The notes: a model not told the origin generated them from the sequence alone. Numbered from the stretch's first letter, positions 1-6,431 are shown. The stretch is 7,908 nt of DNA from Fermentibacter danicus (GCA_001618615.1 LKHB01000016.1:1-7908); one strand, 5' to 3'. Numbers and translations are program-made.

Positions 1-744
1 CGGGACGCCGAGCATGGTCTTGAACTCGGCCAGGGGTTCGAACGAGGAGACCAGAGCTTCGCTGGTGATGATCAGGTAGTCGCCGTAGGGAAGGGCGTCG
101 GCGTCCAGGATCACCGCGCCGGAGGAGCCGACTTCGCCGGGGTTGATCACCGAGGCTTCCACGATCTCACGGGCTATCCTCTCGGACGCCGCGCTGCGGG
201 CCTTTGGGGCGCAGGAACCGCCGTCGGGCGTGCAATGCAGCGTGAAGGTGATCGACGTGCCGGCGGTCAGCCTGCCGGACAGGGGGTTCCAAGCCATCGG
301 GCGCAGCACCAGGCCGGCGACCGGGAATCCCATCAGCGAGCCCTGGCTCGTTAACGAGACGGCGGGCTCGGATGAAACCCGGGAGTATGCCTCCGCATTC
401 CTCGGCGTGATCGAGAAGTCCCCCGGCCGCGAGATCGGCACCGCGTGCTGCATGGGCCTTATGTCGTGCCTGCCGGGGAGGTCGATGCGGTCGACCGCCA
501 CGGTCGTGACCGAGTCCACCCTCATTCCCGGCGCGAGGGCGACGAGCACCGGCACCGAGGGAAGGGCGGGATCGCCCGGACGGGCACAGGGCGAGGCTCC
601 GGGGATGGATACCCGCTCGCCGAGCGGGCCGTGGGCGACCGTGATATCATCCAGCGACAGATTCCAGGTGTAGGAGTATTCCGCAGCCGGAGCCGTGGAG
701 ACGGCCATCGCGGCCATGGCGGCGAGCAGGACGGTAAACCTCAT
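1..744 (-). CDS. Secreted gingipain-like (C25 family) cysteine peptidase, N-terminal part only
   Basis: This is the first 248 codons of a gene that continues past the left edge, so no stop codon is seen. Residues 1 to about 21 form a signal peptide: MRF, then a hydrophobic Ala/Leu/Met core, then a likely APA-A cleavage site, so the product is exported. Residues about 22-200 look like the beta-rich propeptide of C25 peptidases, with a proline-rich PALPSVPVLVALAPG segment. Residues 221-248 (YLIIT, then a phenylalanine and an EFK element before GVP) match the start of the C25 catalytic domain as known from gingipains. The catalytic His and Cys would lie outside the window, so activity cannot be judged. 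The ATG at 744 has a GGAGG box (752-756) seven bases upstream and overlaps the stop of the omega-amidase gene as ATGA, so translation is probably coupled. C25 proteins often use type IX secretion; that would need a C-terminal sorting domain, which is not visible here. Confidence 0.72.
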   Translation of the reverse strand, partial: MRFTVLLAAMAAMAVSTAPAAEYSYTWNLSLDDITVAHGPLGERVSIPGASPCARPGDPALPSVPVLVALAPGMRVDSVTTVAVDRIDLPGRHDIRPMQHAVPISRPGDFSITPRNAEAYSRVSSEPAVSLTSQGSLMGFPVAGLVLRPMAWNPLSGRLTAGTSITFTLHCTPDGGSCAPKARSAASERIAREIVEASVINPGEVGSSGAVILDADALPYGDYLIITSEALVSSFEPLAEFKTMLGVP

Positions 745-1511
745 CCGTAAACCTCCGGGCGCCTGTCGGACAGGCAGTCGATCTTGCGCCGCATGCGCGG
801 CACATCCTCGGGATCGATATCGTAATCAGTGGTCCAGGCGGCTGCGTCACGGCCCTGCAGGAGAGCCCCGGAAGGCGCCGCCACACCGCCCCCTCCGCCG
901 AAGACGACCCCCTGGTGCTCCCCGCCGATGTTGCATCCGGCGGTGAAGACCTGCGCCTCGGCGGACCTTGCGCGGAGGAGGCATCGGAACAGCTCGATCC
1001 TCGATTCCGGCCACTCGGCCGGGACGAAGACGATGCGTGCGCCTCCGAGCGTCAGCGCCCGGAAGAGCTCGGGAAACCTGATGTCGTAGCATACGGCTGC
1101 GCCGGCGGCCATCCACGGAGTCCGGAACACGCCGGCAGGCGAGCCGGGGGTAAACACCCCGTCCTCCCCCATCTGCCTGAAAAGATGCACCTTCTCGGTT
1201 GTATGCGCGATCGAGCCGTCGGGCGAGATCACGTGAAGCCGGTTCACGATCCCGCGTTCCGTGAGAACGGGCAGAGTCCCGGCGACGGCCCAGATCCCCT
1301 CCCTCGCGCAGAACGCCCTTGTGAGCGGGAGGATCGGTTCGCCCTCGCGAGAGGCCAGACCGGGCAGGCTGTCCAGCGCGTATCCCGTCGTGAAGAGTTC
1401 CGGCAGCAAGAATACGTCCGGAAGAGGACGAATCGAAGCCGCTTCGAGCGCAATCTCCTCCGCCTCTGCGGGAGACGGCGGGACAGGCGTTTCCACGAGC
1501 CTCAGAATCAA
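741..1511 (-). CDS. Carbon-nitrogen hydrolase, omega-amidase (YafV/Nit2-like)
   Basis: This is a 256-residue nitrilase-superfamily amidase, close to the usual 255-280. The catalytic triad is visible: Glu38 in LLPELFTTGY, Lys107 in EKVHLFRQMGE and Cys141 in AAVCYDIRFPELFR. The PELFTTG and EKVHLFR contexts are those of omega-amidases such as E. coli YafV and mammalian Nit2, which hydrolyse alpha-ketoglutaramate or alpha-ketosuccinamate to the keto acid and ammonia in the cytosol. The later segment PAEWPESRIELFRCLLRARSAE also fits that group. The start is uncertain. The only usable start is a TTG at 1511, with AAAGAAAGG about 11 bases upstream. The same frame stays open back to a TAA and reads IAV just before the TTG, which resembles the missing start of the first beta strand, so a non-standard start slightly upstream is possible. 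The gene overlaps the C25 peptidase by four bases and diverges from an aminotransferase, the natural partner of an omega-amidase. The family is secure; the substrate is inferred. Confidence 0.88.
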   Translation of the reverse strand: MILRLVETPVPPSPAEAEEIALEAASIRPLPDVFLLPELFTTGYALDSLPGLASREGEPILPLTRAFCAREGIWAVAGTLPVLTERGIVNRLHVISPDGSIAHTTEKVHLFRQMGEDGVFTPGSPAGVFRTPWMAAGAAVCYDIRFPELFRALTLGGARIVFVPAEWPESRIELFRCLLRARSAEAQVFTAGCNIGGEHQGVVFGGGGGVAAPSGALLQGRDAAAWTTDYDIDPEDVPRMRRKIDCLSDRRPEVYG

Positions 1512-1615
1512 GACCGCTATTGCCTTTCTTTACGGGAGCGGATAGCTTTCAGACCGGGCGATTGTTTCGAATATACGACTGCAGCTCCCACCTGACACTC
1601 TGAAAGGAGATCACC
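1512..1615. promoter_or_regulatory. Divergent intergenic region between omega-amidase and aminotransferase
   Basis: These 104 bases separate two divergent genes and should hold promoters for both. Reading the minus strand there is a fair sigma-70-like pair: GTGTCA (complement of 1593-1598) and TATATT (complement of 1570-1575), spaced by 17 bases. It would drive the omega-amidase and C25 peptidase with a 5' leader of about 50 bases. For the aminotransferase I see only weak candidates on the plus strand, such as TTGCCT at 1520-1525 followed 17 bases later by TAGCTT. No clear operator palindrome or riboswitch fold was recognised. Confidence 0.4.
1603..1609 (+). promoter_or_regulatory. Strong ribosome binding site for the TTG-started aminotransferase
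   Basis: AAAGGAG lies six bases before the TTG at 1616, with no other good start codon near it. The next in-frame ATG is about 55 codons inside the conserved domain, beyond the QPDIPTP segment. This Shine-Dalgarno match therefore decides in favour of the TTG start. Confidence 0.8.
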
Positions 1616-2827
1616 TTGTCTTCCCCCGCCGTAAGCCGAAGGGCACAGGAGATCCAGGCGTCCCCGATCCGCAAGCTCAACCCCCTCGCGGATGCCGCCA
1701 AAAAGAGAGGGATCGAGGTCTTTCACCTCAACATCGGCCAGCCGGACATCCCCACCCCGCCGGACTACTGGGATGCGATGAAGAGCAGGATACCCCAGGT
1801 GCTGGCCTACGGGCCGAGCGTGGGCATACCCGAGCTGAGGCAGGCCATCTGCGGCTACTACTCGCGCGCCGGCATCGCCGTCGAGCCGTCCCAGGTGATG
1901 ATCACCGCAGGAGGCTCCGAGGCCGTGATCTTCGCCATGATGGCGATCTGCGACGATGGAGACGAGATAGTCTGCTTCGAGCCGTTCTACACCAACTACA
2001 ACGGCTTCGCGACCATGGCCGGCGTAAAACTCGTGCCCGTCCGCTCCCGGGTCGAGGACGGTTTCCACCTCCCCCCGGACTCCGCGATCGAAGCCGTTAT
2101 CAACGACAGGACGCGCGCCATCCTCATCTGCAATCCGAACAACCCCACGGGCACCGTTCTGACCCCCGAAGAGCTCGACCGCCTCGCCGGGTTATGCACC
2201 CGCAGGAACCTGTTCCTGCTCGCGGACGAGGTCTACCGTGACTTCACCTTCGACGGCCGCACCCACAAGTCGGTGCTCACGCTGGACGGCATCGCCGACA
2301 GGGTGATCGTCATGGACTCCATCTCGAAGCGCTTCAGCTCCTGTGGGGCGCGCCTGGGCAACCTGGTGACGAGGAACAGGGAAGTAATGGACGGCATGGG
2401 CAAGTTCGGACAGGCGAGGCTTTGTCCGCCCACGCTGGCCCAGTACGGCGCCGCCTACATGTACGAGCATCTGACGGAGGAGTATTTCGCCGACATCGCG
2501 AGGACCTACCAGAGCAGGCGCGACGTTCTGGTGAAGGACCTGGAGGGTGTCGAAGGCGTGTTCTTCCTCAAGCCGGAGGGAGCCTTCTACGCCACTCTCC
2601 GCATCCCCGTCGACGATTCCGACAAGTTTGCGGCGTGGATGCTCGAGCACTTCAACTCCAACGGCAAGACCACAATGGTGGCTCCCGCCGCCGGCTTCTA
2701 CGCCACCCCGGGGCTGGGGACGAACGAGGTCCGCATAGCCTACGTCCTCAAGGAGGACAGGATGAAGACCGCCCTGGCGGTCCTGCGCGAGGGATTCGCG
2801 GCCTATCCCGGCAGGAAGACTTCGTAA
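1616..2827 (+). CDS. Pyridoxal-phosphate-dependent class I/II aminotransferase
   Basis: This 403-residue protein is full length for fold-type I aminotransferases of the aspartate/aromatic/kynurenine kind. The visible landmarks are in family order: LNIGQPDIPTP near the N-terminus, ITAGGSEA (cofactor phosphate binding), NPNNPTG at residues 173-179 (Asn176 contacts the cofactor), ADEVY with Asp204 (pairs with the pyridine nitrogen), SISKRFSSCGARLG with the Schiff-base Lys238, and EVRIAYVL with Arg373 (binds the substrate alpha-carboxylate). It transfers an amino group between an amino acid and a 2-oxo acid in the cytosol. The amino donor cannot be read from the sequence. The TTG start is supported by AAAGGAG six bases upstream. 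The gene stands alone on the plus strand, diverges from the omega-amidase and ends at a GC-rich hairpin. The neighbour suggests a glutamine- or asparagine-using transaminase, but aspartate, aromatic or branched substrates remain possible. Confidence 0.93.
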   Translation: MSSPAVSRRAQEIQASPIRKLNPLADAAKKRGIEVFHLNIGQPDIPTPPDYWDAMKSRIPQVLAYGPSVGIPELRQAICGYYSRAGIAVEPSQVMITAGGSEAVIFAMMAICDDGDEIVCFEPFYTNYNGFATMAGVKLVPVRSRVEDGFHLPPDSAIEAVINDRTRAILICNPNNPTGTVLTPEELDRLAGLCTRRNLFLLADEVYRDFTFDGRTHKSVLTLDGIADRVIVMDSISKRFSSCGARLGNLVTRNREVMDGMGKFGQARLCPPTLAQYGAAYMYEHLTEEYFADIARTYQSRRDVLVKDLEGVEGVFFLKPEGAFYATLRIPVDDSDKFAAWMLEHFNSNGKTTMVAPAAGFYATPGLGTNEVRIAYVLKEDRMKTALAVLREGFAAYPGRKTS

Positions 2828-2851
2828 CCGTCTCCTGACCGACCCGCGTCG

Positions 2852-2890
2852 AAGGGCGAGGGCGCCTGCGAAACGGCGCCTCTCGCCCTT
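2852..2890. terminator. GC-rich hairpin terminator after the aminotransferase
   Basis: The arm 2852-2866 (AAGGGCGAGGGCGCC) pairs with 2875-2890 (GGCGCC then TCTCGCCCTT) with a single bulged T and an eight-base loop, giving about 15 base pairs. It lies 25 bases past the aminotransferase stop. The 5' arm begins AA and the 3' arm ends TT, but no real run of T follows on either strand. It is therefore a non-canonical terminator or a transcript-end stabilising stem for these convergent genes. Confidence 0.6.
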
Positions 2891-2977
2891 GCGTTTCAGT
2901 CAGAGTTGCACGAAGCCGCTTGCTTCAGAAGAAAGATCCTGTCGAGCCGGGACCGGAGGCCGGTCGGTCGGGTTTAC

Positions 2978-3017
2978 TCCCCGTAGTCGGGGACACCGCA
3001 GTCATCGGGTGACTGCG
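2978..3017 (-). terminator. Tandem hairpins at the end of the minus-strand operon
   Basis: Two adjacent inverted repeats end the NusG-domain gene. CGCAGTCA (2997-3004) pairs perfectly with TGACTGCG (3010-3017) around a five-base loop and contains the stop codon. TCCCCG (2978-2983) pairs with CGGGGA (2988-2993) around a four-base loop. A third short repeat, GACCGG/CCGGTC, is at 2951-2965. No T tract follows on the minus strand, so termination may be factor-dependent, with these stems protecting the 3' end. Confidence 0.45.
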
Positions 3018-3397
3018 TCGGGAGCCGTTTCTCCCGGCGCCGGCTCCACCTCGATCCATACCCCGGAAGGCAGGCAGGCCGAACTCCCGCCGGCTCTCTC
3101 GAGCCATCCCCGCCTGACGCACTGCTGTCCCGGGCAGGGTGAGGATTCGATACGGGCCCTGCCGGCCTCGATCCTGACGGTTACGGGTCCGAGTGCGCCC
3201 TCCAGCTCCAGCAGCGTGTCCTCCGCGAGGGAGACGCTGCGTTCGCCATTGCCGTCGTGGATCAGGAGCCTCGACGGGCTGCCGCCGCGCCCGCCGCACA
3301 ACAGGAAGGCGGCCGCCGCGACGGCCGCCACCAGAGCGTAGACCACGAGATCGAGGGGCCTGAAGAAGGGATGATCAGGCCTGGACGACACCGGCAT
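3002..3397 (-). CDS. Membrane-anchored NusG domain II protein
   Basis: This is a 131-residue protein with one N-terminal transmembrane helix (about residues 15-34) after a short basic segment, then a small beta-rich domain placed outside the cytoplasm. The domain reads LLIHDGNGERSVSL, VTVRIEAGRARI, SPCPGQQCVRRGW, then a third cysteine in ACLPSGVWIEV. This is the pattern of stand-alone NusG domain II (NusG_II) proteins, where a CPxxxC-like pair and a later CLP cysteine are conserved; here they are Cys88, Cys93 and Cys108. Despite the name these proteins have no known role in transcription. They are commonly found beside ApbE and flavin-based electron transfer genes. The ATG at 3397 lies inside the end of the AmrS gene (23-base overlap), with only a weak ribosome binding site, so translation is likely coupled. 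It is the last gene of the unit. The biochemical role is unknown; the cysteines could bind metal or take part in redox. Confidence 0.8.
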   Translation of the reverse strand: MPVSSRPDHPFFRPLDLVVYALVAAVAAAAFLLCGGRGGSPSRLLIHDGNGERSVSLAEDTLLELEGALGPVTVRIEAGRARIESSPCPGQQCVRRGWLERAGGSSACLPSGVWIEVEPAPGETAPDAVTR

Positions 3398-4370
3398 CCG
3401 CCCCGCATCCGATGCAGCGTCCCCCTGATATCCCGGCCTTTTCCACGGAGTATCCGGATCGCCTGATCAGTAAGGCCCCGCACGACGGGCAGAGCGTGTT
3501 CTCCTCCCCGGCCACGTTGCCGGGATAAACGAAGTCGAGATGCGCTCTGAACGACTCGACGGCGCGGCTTATCGTCTCCAGGGGCGTGGGCGGGGTTTCG
3601 AGCCTGTATCTCGGGAAGTAGCGCGACACGTGCAGGGGCGTCCTCCTGCCGGCGTGCGACGCGAGCCATGAGCCCATGGCCTCCCATTCACGGGGATCGT
3701 CGTTGAGACCCGGAATGACGAGGAAGGTGACTTCGAGATGGCTGCCAGAGGCGGCGACCTTCTCTATGGAGGCCAGGACCGGCTTGATCGAAGCCCCGCA
3801 GAACTCCGGGTAGAATCGATCCGACCAGCCCTTCAGGTCGATGTTCCAGGCGTCTATGATCTTCAGGTACTCGTCCAGGGGGCCGCTCTCGACATAGCCG
3901 TTGGAGACCATGACCGTGAATCCGCCCGCCTCCCTCACCAGCGGAGCCGTCGCCATGACGTACTCGAACCATATCGTCGGCTCGGTGTAGGTGAAGGCTA
4001 TGCCTCCGCTGCCGCGGGACAGCGCCATCCCGGCCAGATCCTCCGGCTGAACGAGCCTGGTGGACGATTCACGCTGCGAGATCTCCCAGTTCTGGCAGAA
4101 GGAGCACGAGAGGTTGCAGCCGGCGGGGCCGGTGGAGAGGACCGAGGCTCCGGGATGGAAGTGATACAGAGGCTTCTTCTCCACCGGGTCGATCGCGAGC
4201 GAGACGCACCCGCCCCACCCCGGCAGGGCCGGCACCCCGTCGCGGAGGCCCCTTATCCTGCATTTCCCCGTCGGGTTCTCCGGGGTCCACAGGCAGTGAT
4301 GCGGACACAGCCCGCAGCGCCAGCCGCCGTCGATGCGGGTTATCCAGCGGGGTTCAGTCGAGTGAGCCAT
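3375..4370 (-). CDS. amrS: AmmeMemoRadiSam-type radical SAM enzyme (AmrS family)
   Basis: This 331-residue protein matches the AmrS family in length and motif order. An N-terminal cysteine cluster (Cys19, Cys22, Cys26, Cys37 in RCGLCPHHC and GKCRIRG) is followed by the family-typical AIDPVEKKPLYHF and HPGASVLSTG, then the radical SAM motif CX3CX2C at Cys85, Cys89 and Cys92 followed by QNWEISQ. A TYTEPT strand, the WNIDLKG segment and a C-terminal cysteine pair region (CPSCG and later CIGCG) complete it. The central motif holds a [4Fe-4S] cluster that cleaves S-adenosylmethionine. The family's own reaction is not established. It is often encoded with AMMECR1 and Memo proteins, which are absent here. 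The ATG at 4370 has GGAG seven bases upstream and overlaps the end of apbE by 17 bases. The neighbours ApbE and NusG_II point to a membrane redox or maturation setting. Family assignment is firm. Confidence 0.92.
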   Translation of the reverse strand: MAHSTEPRWITRIDGGWRCGLCPHHCLWTPENPTGKCRIRGLRDGVPALPGWGGCVSLAIDPVEKKPLYHFHPGASVLSTGPAGCNLSCSFCQNWEISQRESSTRLVQPEDLAGMALSRGSGGIAFTYTEPTIWFEYVMATAPLVREAGGFTVMVSNGYVESGPLDEYLKIIDAWNIDLKGWSDRFYPEFCGASIKPVLASIEKVAASGSHLEVTFLVIPGLNDDPREWEAMGSWLASHAGRRTPLHVSRYFPRYRLETPPTPLETISRAVESFRAHLDFVYPGNVAGEENTLCPSCGALLIRRSGYSVEKAGISGGRCIGCGADAGVVQA

Positions 4371-5343
4371 GTCTGATCTCCATAAGGGCGCCCGAGGAAT
4401 CCTCCAGGAGCACGAGAACTCCCCTGGCGCCGAGCAGGGAATCCCCGGAAGCCGGGGGGCTCACGGCGAAAGCCGTTGAAAGGGCATCGGCGGCATCGGC
4501 CCTGGAGTGCGCGACCGTCACCGAGGCGGGGATGTCGGCGGGATAGCCGGTCGAAGGGTCGATGATGTGGGAGTAGATGCGCCCGCCATCCTCGAAGAAG
4601 TTCTCGTAGCCGCCGGAAGTGGATACCGCGCCGTCCTCCATCTCGAGAACGGTGTAGTAGCCGTCTCCGCACGGATCCTGGACGGCTATCCGCCATAGCC
4701 TGCCGCCGCATCTGATCTCTCCGCCCATGTCCACCAGGGCTGCATCGGCTCCCATCCCCACAGCCAGCTCATAAACCCTGTCCGCCGCGTAGCCCGCCGC
4801 GATCGCTCCGAGATCGAGGCCCGAGCCCTCGCGGGCCGTGAGCCTGCCCGAATCGAACGAAATCCCGTCCCAGCCGCAGAGAGCCAGCGCCGAGTCGATG
4901 GATGCGGAGTCCGGCACGCGAGGGGTGCCTTCGAAGCCCCAGAGTTCCACCAGGGGCCTGACGGTCGGGTCGAAGCGGCCGCCGGTGAGGGTGGTGAGCG
5001 TGCGCGAGGTTTCCACCAGGCGCATCAGATCAGGGGACGGTATGCAGCTCCCCGTGGCGTTCAGGCGTCCGAGCGAACCGAGGCCGGTGGGGTCGAGATC
5101 GGCGTCGAGCCTTCCGACGAGGCTCCAGGCGGCGTCCGCTATGCTGTCGGCGAGCCGGGCATCCGTCACGATCACTACAGTGGCGATGGTGCCCATTGCG
5201 GGAAACGAGCGCCTGACCTCCGTCGATCCTGCGCCGTGGACAATCACCCTGAAGGCGACGGCCGCGGCGAGCGAGGCGGCCAGTATTGCGGGGATCAGCC
5301 TTCCGCGGGCCCTTCCGGGGCGGCTAGCGCATCCCTCCGCCAT
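4354..5343 (-). CDS. apbE: FAD:protein FMN transferase ApbE
   Basis: This 329-residue protein attaches FMN from FAD to threonine or serine of target flavoproteins, normally outside the cytoplasmic membrane. Residues about 16-35 form a hydrophobic N-terminal segment (uncleaved anchor or signal; no lipobox cysteine). The domain follows with MGT at 50-52, GRFDPTVRPLVELWGF, DLGAIAAGYAADRV, VDMGGEIR, VSTSGGYENFF, SHIIDPSTGYP (His259) and ADALSTAF with the Mg2+-binding pair Asp286 and Thr290. The lysine usual in the GGIAKGYA motif is alanine here (Ala183), which is unusual; the other landmarks are intact. The ATG at 5343 has GAGG seven bases upstream and overlaps the previous gene by 20 bases. It is followed by the AmrS gene in the same unit. 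No protein in the window carries an obvious DGxTSAT-like flavinylation motif, so its substrate is encoded elsewhere. Confidence 0.93.
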   Translation of the reverse strand: MAEGCASRPGRARGRLIPAILAASLAAAVAFRVIVHGAGSTEVRRSFPAMGTIATVVIVTDARLADSIADAAWSLVGRLDADLDPTGLGSLGRLNATGSCIPSPDLMRLVETSRTLTTLTGGRFDPTVRPLVELWGFEGTPRVPDSASIDSALALCGWDGISFDSGRLTAREGSGLDLGAIAAGYAADRVYELAVGMGADAALVDMGGEIRCGGRLWRIAVQDPCGDGYYTVLEMEDGAVSTSGGYENFFEDGGRIYSHIIDPSTGYPADIPASVTVAHSRADAADALSTAFAVSPPASGDSLLGARGVLVLLEDSSGALMEIRHGSLD

Positions 5344-5629
5344 CGAGAGCCCTCATCTCGTCCGTGTGGTACTTGCACAGGTCCGATCCCGGAATGGCGG
5401 GCCTTCCGCAGGTGCGGCACTTCCTGATTTCGCTCTTCTTCAGCGGTCTGTGGACGGGCGCGGACCCCGGGAAGATGAAGGCCAGCAGGTGCAGGAATAC
5501 GGCCAGTCCGGCCATGAAAAGCGAGTATCTGCCCAGATCCCAGATGAAGCCGCCGTCCGGGCCGGTGTAGAAGGCGGCAGTCCACGAGAGGAGCGCCAGA
5601 AAGATCGACACGTTGGCAAAGTTCCTCAT
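5324..5629 (-). CDS. Small two-helix membrane protein with zinc-ribbon tail
   Basis: I do not recognise a named family. The 101-residue protein has two hydrophobic helices (about 5-21 and 34-53) joined by a short loop with aromatic and acidic residues, then a basic linker and a C-terminal CRTCGRPAIPGSDLCKYH motif. Its Cys71, Cys74, Cys85 and His88 form a likely CX2C...CX2H zinc site. With two helices, both ends should be on the same side, probably the cytoplasm. In-frame GTG, TTG and ATG codons follow each other (5635, 5632, 5629). I chose ATG because GGAGG lies nine bases upstream of it but only three bases before the GTG. The gene overlaps apbE by 20 bases and is separated from the upstream DUF5683-like gene by 19 bases, the only real gap in the unit. 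It could act as a partner of the redox or flavinylation genes that follow, but this is inferred from position only. Confidence 0.75.
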   Translation of the reverse strand: MRNFANVSIFLALLSWTAAFYTGPDGGFIWDLGRYSLFMAGLAVFLHLLAFIFPGSAPVHRPLKKSEIRKCRTCGRPAIPGSDLCKYHTDEMRALDGGGMR

Positions 5630-5648
5630 CAACACACACCTCCCGGCA

Positions 5649-6431
5649 TCATAGAAGATCCACGAAGCTGATTACGTGATTGGTTCCCAGGACGGCCAGA
5701 CCCGCCTCCTCGTTGCCCGTGAAATACAGTGCGGCCGCCCCGGCTTCGACCAGTAGATTGATCCAGCCGACACCCTCGCCCTCCGACAACTGGCCCCATC
5801 CCGGCATCAGGAGGGACTTCCAGGCCTGGCCGGACCGACCCCCGCGGACCTCTTCGACGGTCGTGACGGCCCTCGCATCCGGCATGTCGAAAGCGAGAGG
5901 CGGGCGGAACTCCAGAGGGGTGGAAGCTGTTCCGATCTCGAGCATGGATACGCCGATCGTGGACCAGAAGTACTCCCTGTCCACAAGGCCGTTCTGAAGG
6001 CTGTCCGCAAGGGCGAGAGGGAACTCCGTCGATATCCAGGTCATGTCGTCGGACGACACGAGATCGAGCCTTACATGTGTGATGCGGGTGGACGGGAACT
6101 CCCGGTTCTTCTCGCGTATGACCGTGAGCACCCTGTCGAACGGCCTCGACAGCAGGCTGATATCGAAGAGGCTCTGGCCTCTGAAACTCATGGATGCAAC
6201 GTCCAGTGTGTCCACGTAGAGGGAAAGCCCGGTGCCGTGGAAGTCCAGTCCGGCCCTGGCGGAGATCTCGATCGTATTGCAGCCGGGCTGCGGGCTTCCC
6301 GGTTCGAGCTGGATCCGCATCACGCTGACGAAAGGATCGCCTTCGATCAGGGATCTGACGACGGCGAACTCATAGGGCGTCTGGGCGAAGGCCGCACAGC
6401 ACGCGGCGGCGAGCAGCAGGAGATATCTCAA
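5649..6431 (-). CDS. Exported protein of unknown function with DUF5683-like C-terminus
   Basis: The 260-residue product begins with a signal peptide (MRYLLLLAAACCAAFA, likely cut before Gln17). The middle (about 18-195) is a predicted beta-rich domain of no recognised family, with segments such as CNTIEISARAGLDFHGTGL and ITHVRLDLVSSDDMTWIS. The last 60 residues (SLLMPGWGQLSEGEGVGWINL, then a hydrophobic stretch) carry the PGWGQ motif and membrane-prone helices of DUF5683-type proteins, found mostly in Bacteroidota-related and candidate phyla. It probably sits in the envelope. The frame is open far upstream (to 7130) inside the dipeptidase gene, but that extension is a shadow. The TTG at 6431 precedes the signal peptide directly, overlaps the dipeptidase stop by four bases (TTGA) and has a purine-rich GGGGGGAAG just before it. 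A role in envelope assembly is only a guess. Confidence 0.78.
   Translation of the reverse strand: MRYLLLLAAACCAAFAQTPYEFAVVRSLIEGDPFVSVMRIQLEPGSPQPGCNTIEISARAGLDFHGTGLSLYVDTLDVASMSFRGQSLFDISLLSRPFDRVLTVIREKNREFPSTRITHVRLDLVSSDDMTWISTEFPLALADSLQNGLVDREYFWSTIGVSMLEIGTASTPLEFRPPLAFDMPDARAVTTVEEVRGGRSGQAWKSLLMPGWGQLSEGEGVGWINLLVEAGAAALYFTGNEEAGLAVLGTNHVISFVDLL

Noticed and set aside
143..673. Plus-strand open frame of 176 residues
   Set aside because: It is opposite the C25 peptidase, whose signal peptide, propeptide character and ribosome binding site are convincing; the plus-strand translation is low-complexity and resembles nothing.
915..1595. Plus-strand open frame of 226 residues opposite the omega-amidase
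   Set aside because: It is Arg/Pro-rich with no motif, and the minus-strand frame has the full Glu-Lys-Cys triad.
1517..2068. Minus-strand open frame opposite the aminotransferase
   Set aside because: The aminotransferase on the other strand has all the catalytic motifs; the antisense frame is a result of high GC content.
3738..4376. Plus-strand open frame opposite the AmrS gene
   Set aside because: A GC-driven shadow; the radical SAM cysteines and overlaps support only the minus-strand gene.
4838..5671. Plus-strand open frame of 277 residues opposite apbE and the zinc-ribbon gene
   Set aside because: Serine/arginine-rich without recognisable motifs, and it crosses two real minus-strand genes.
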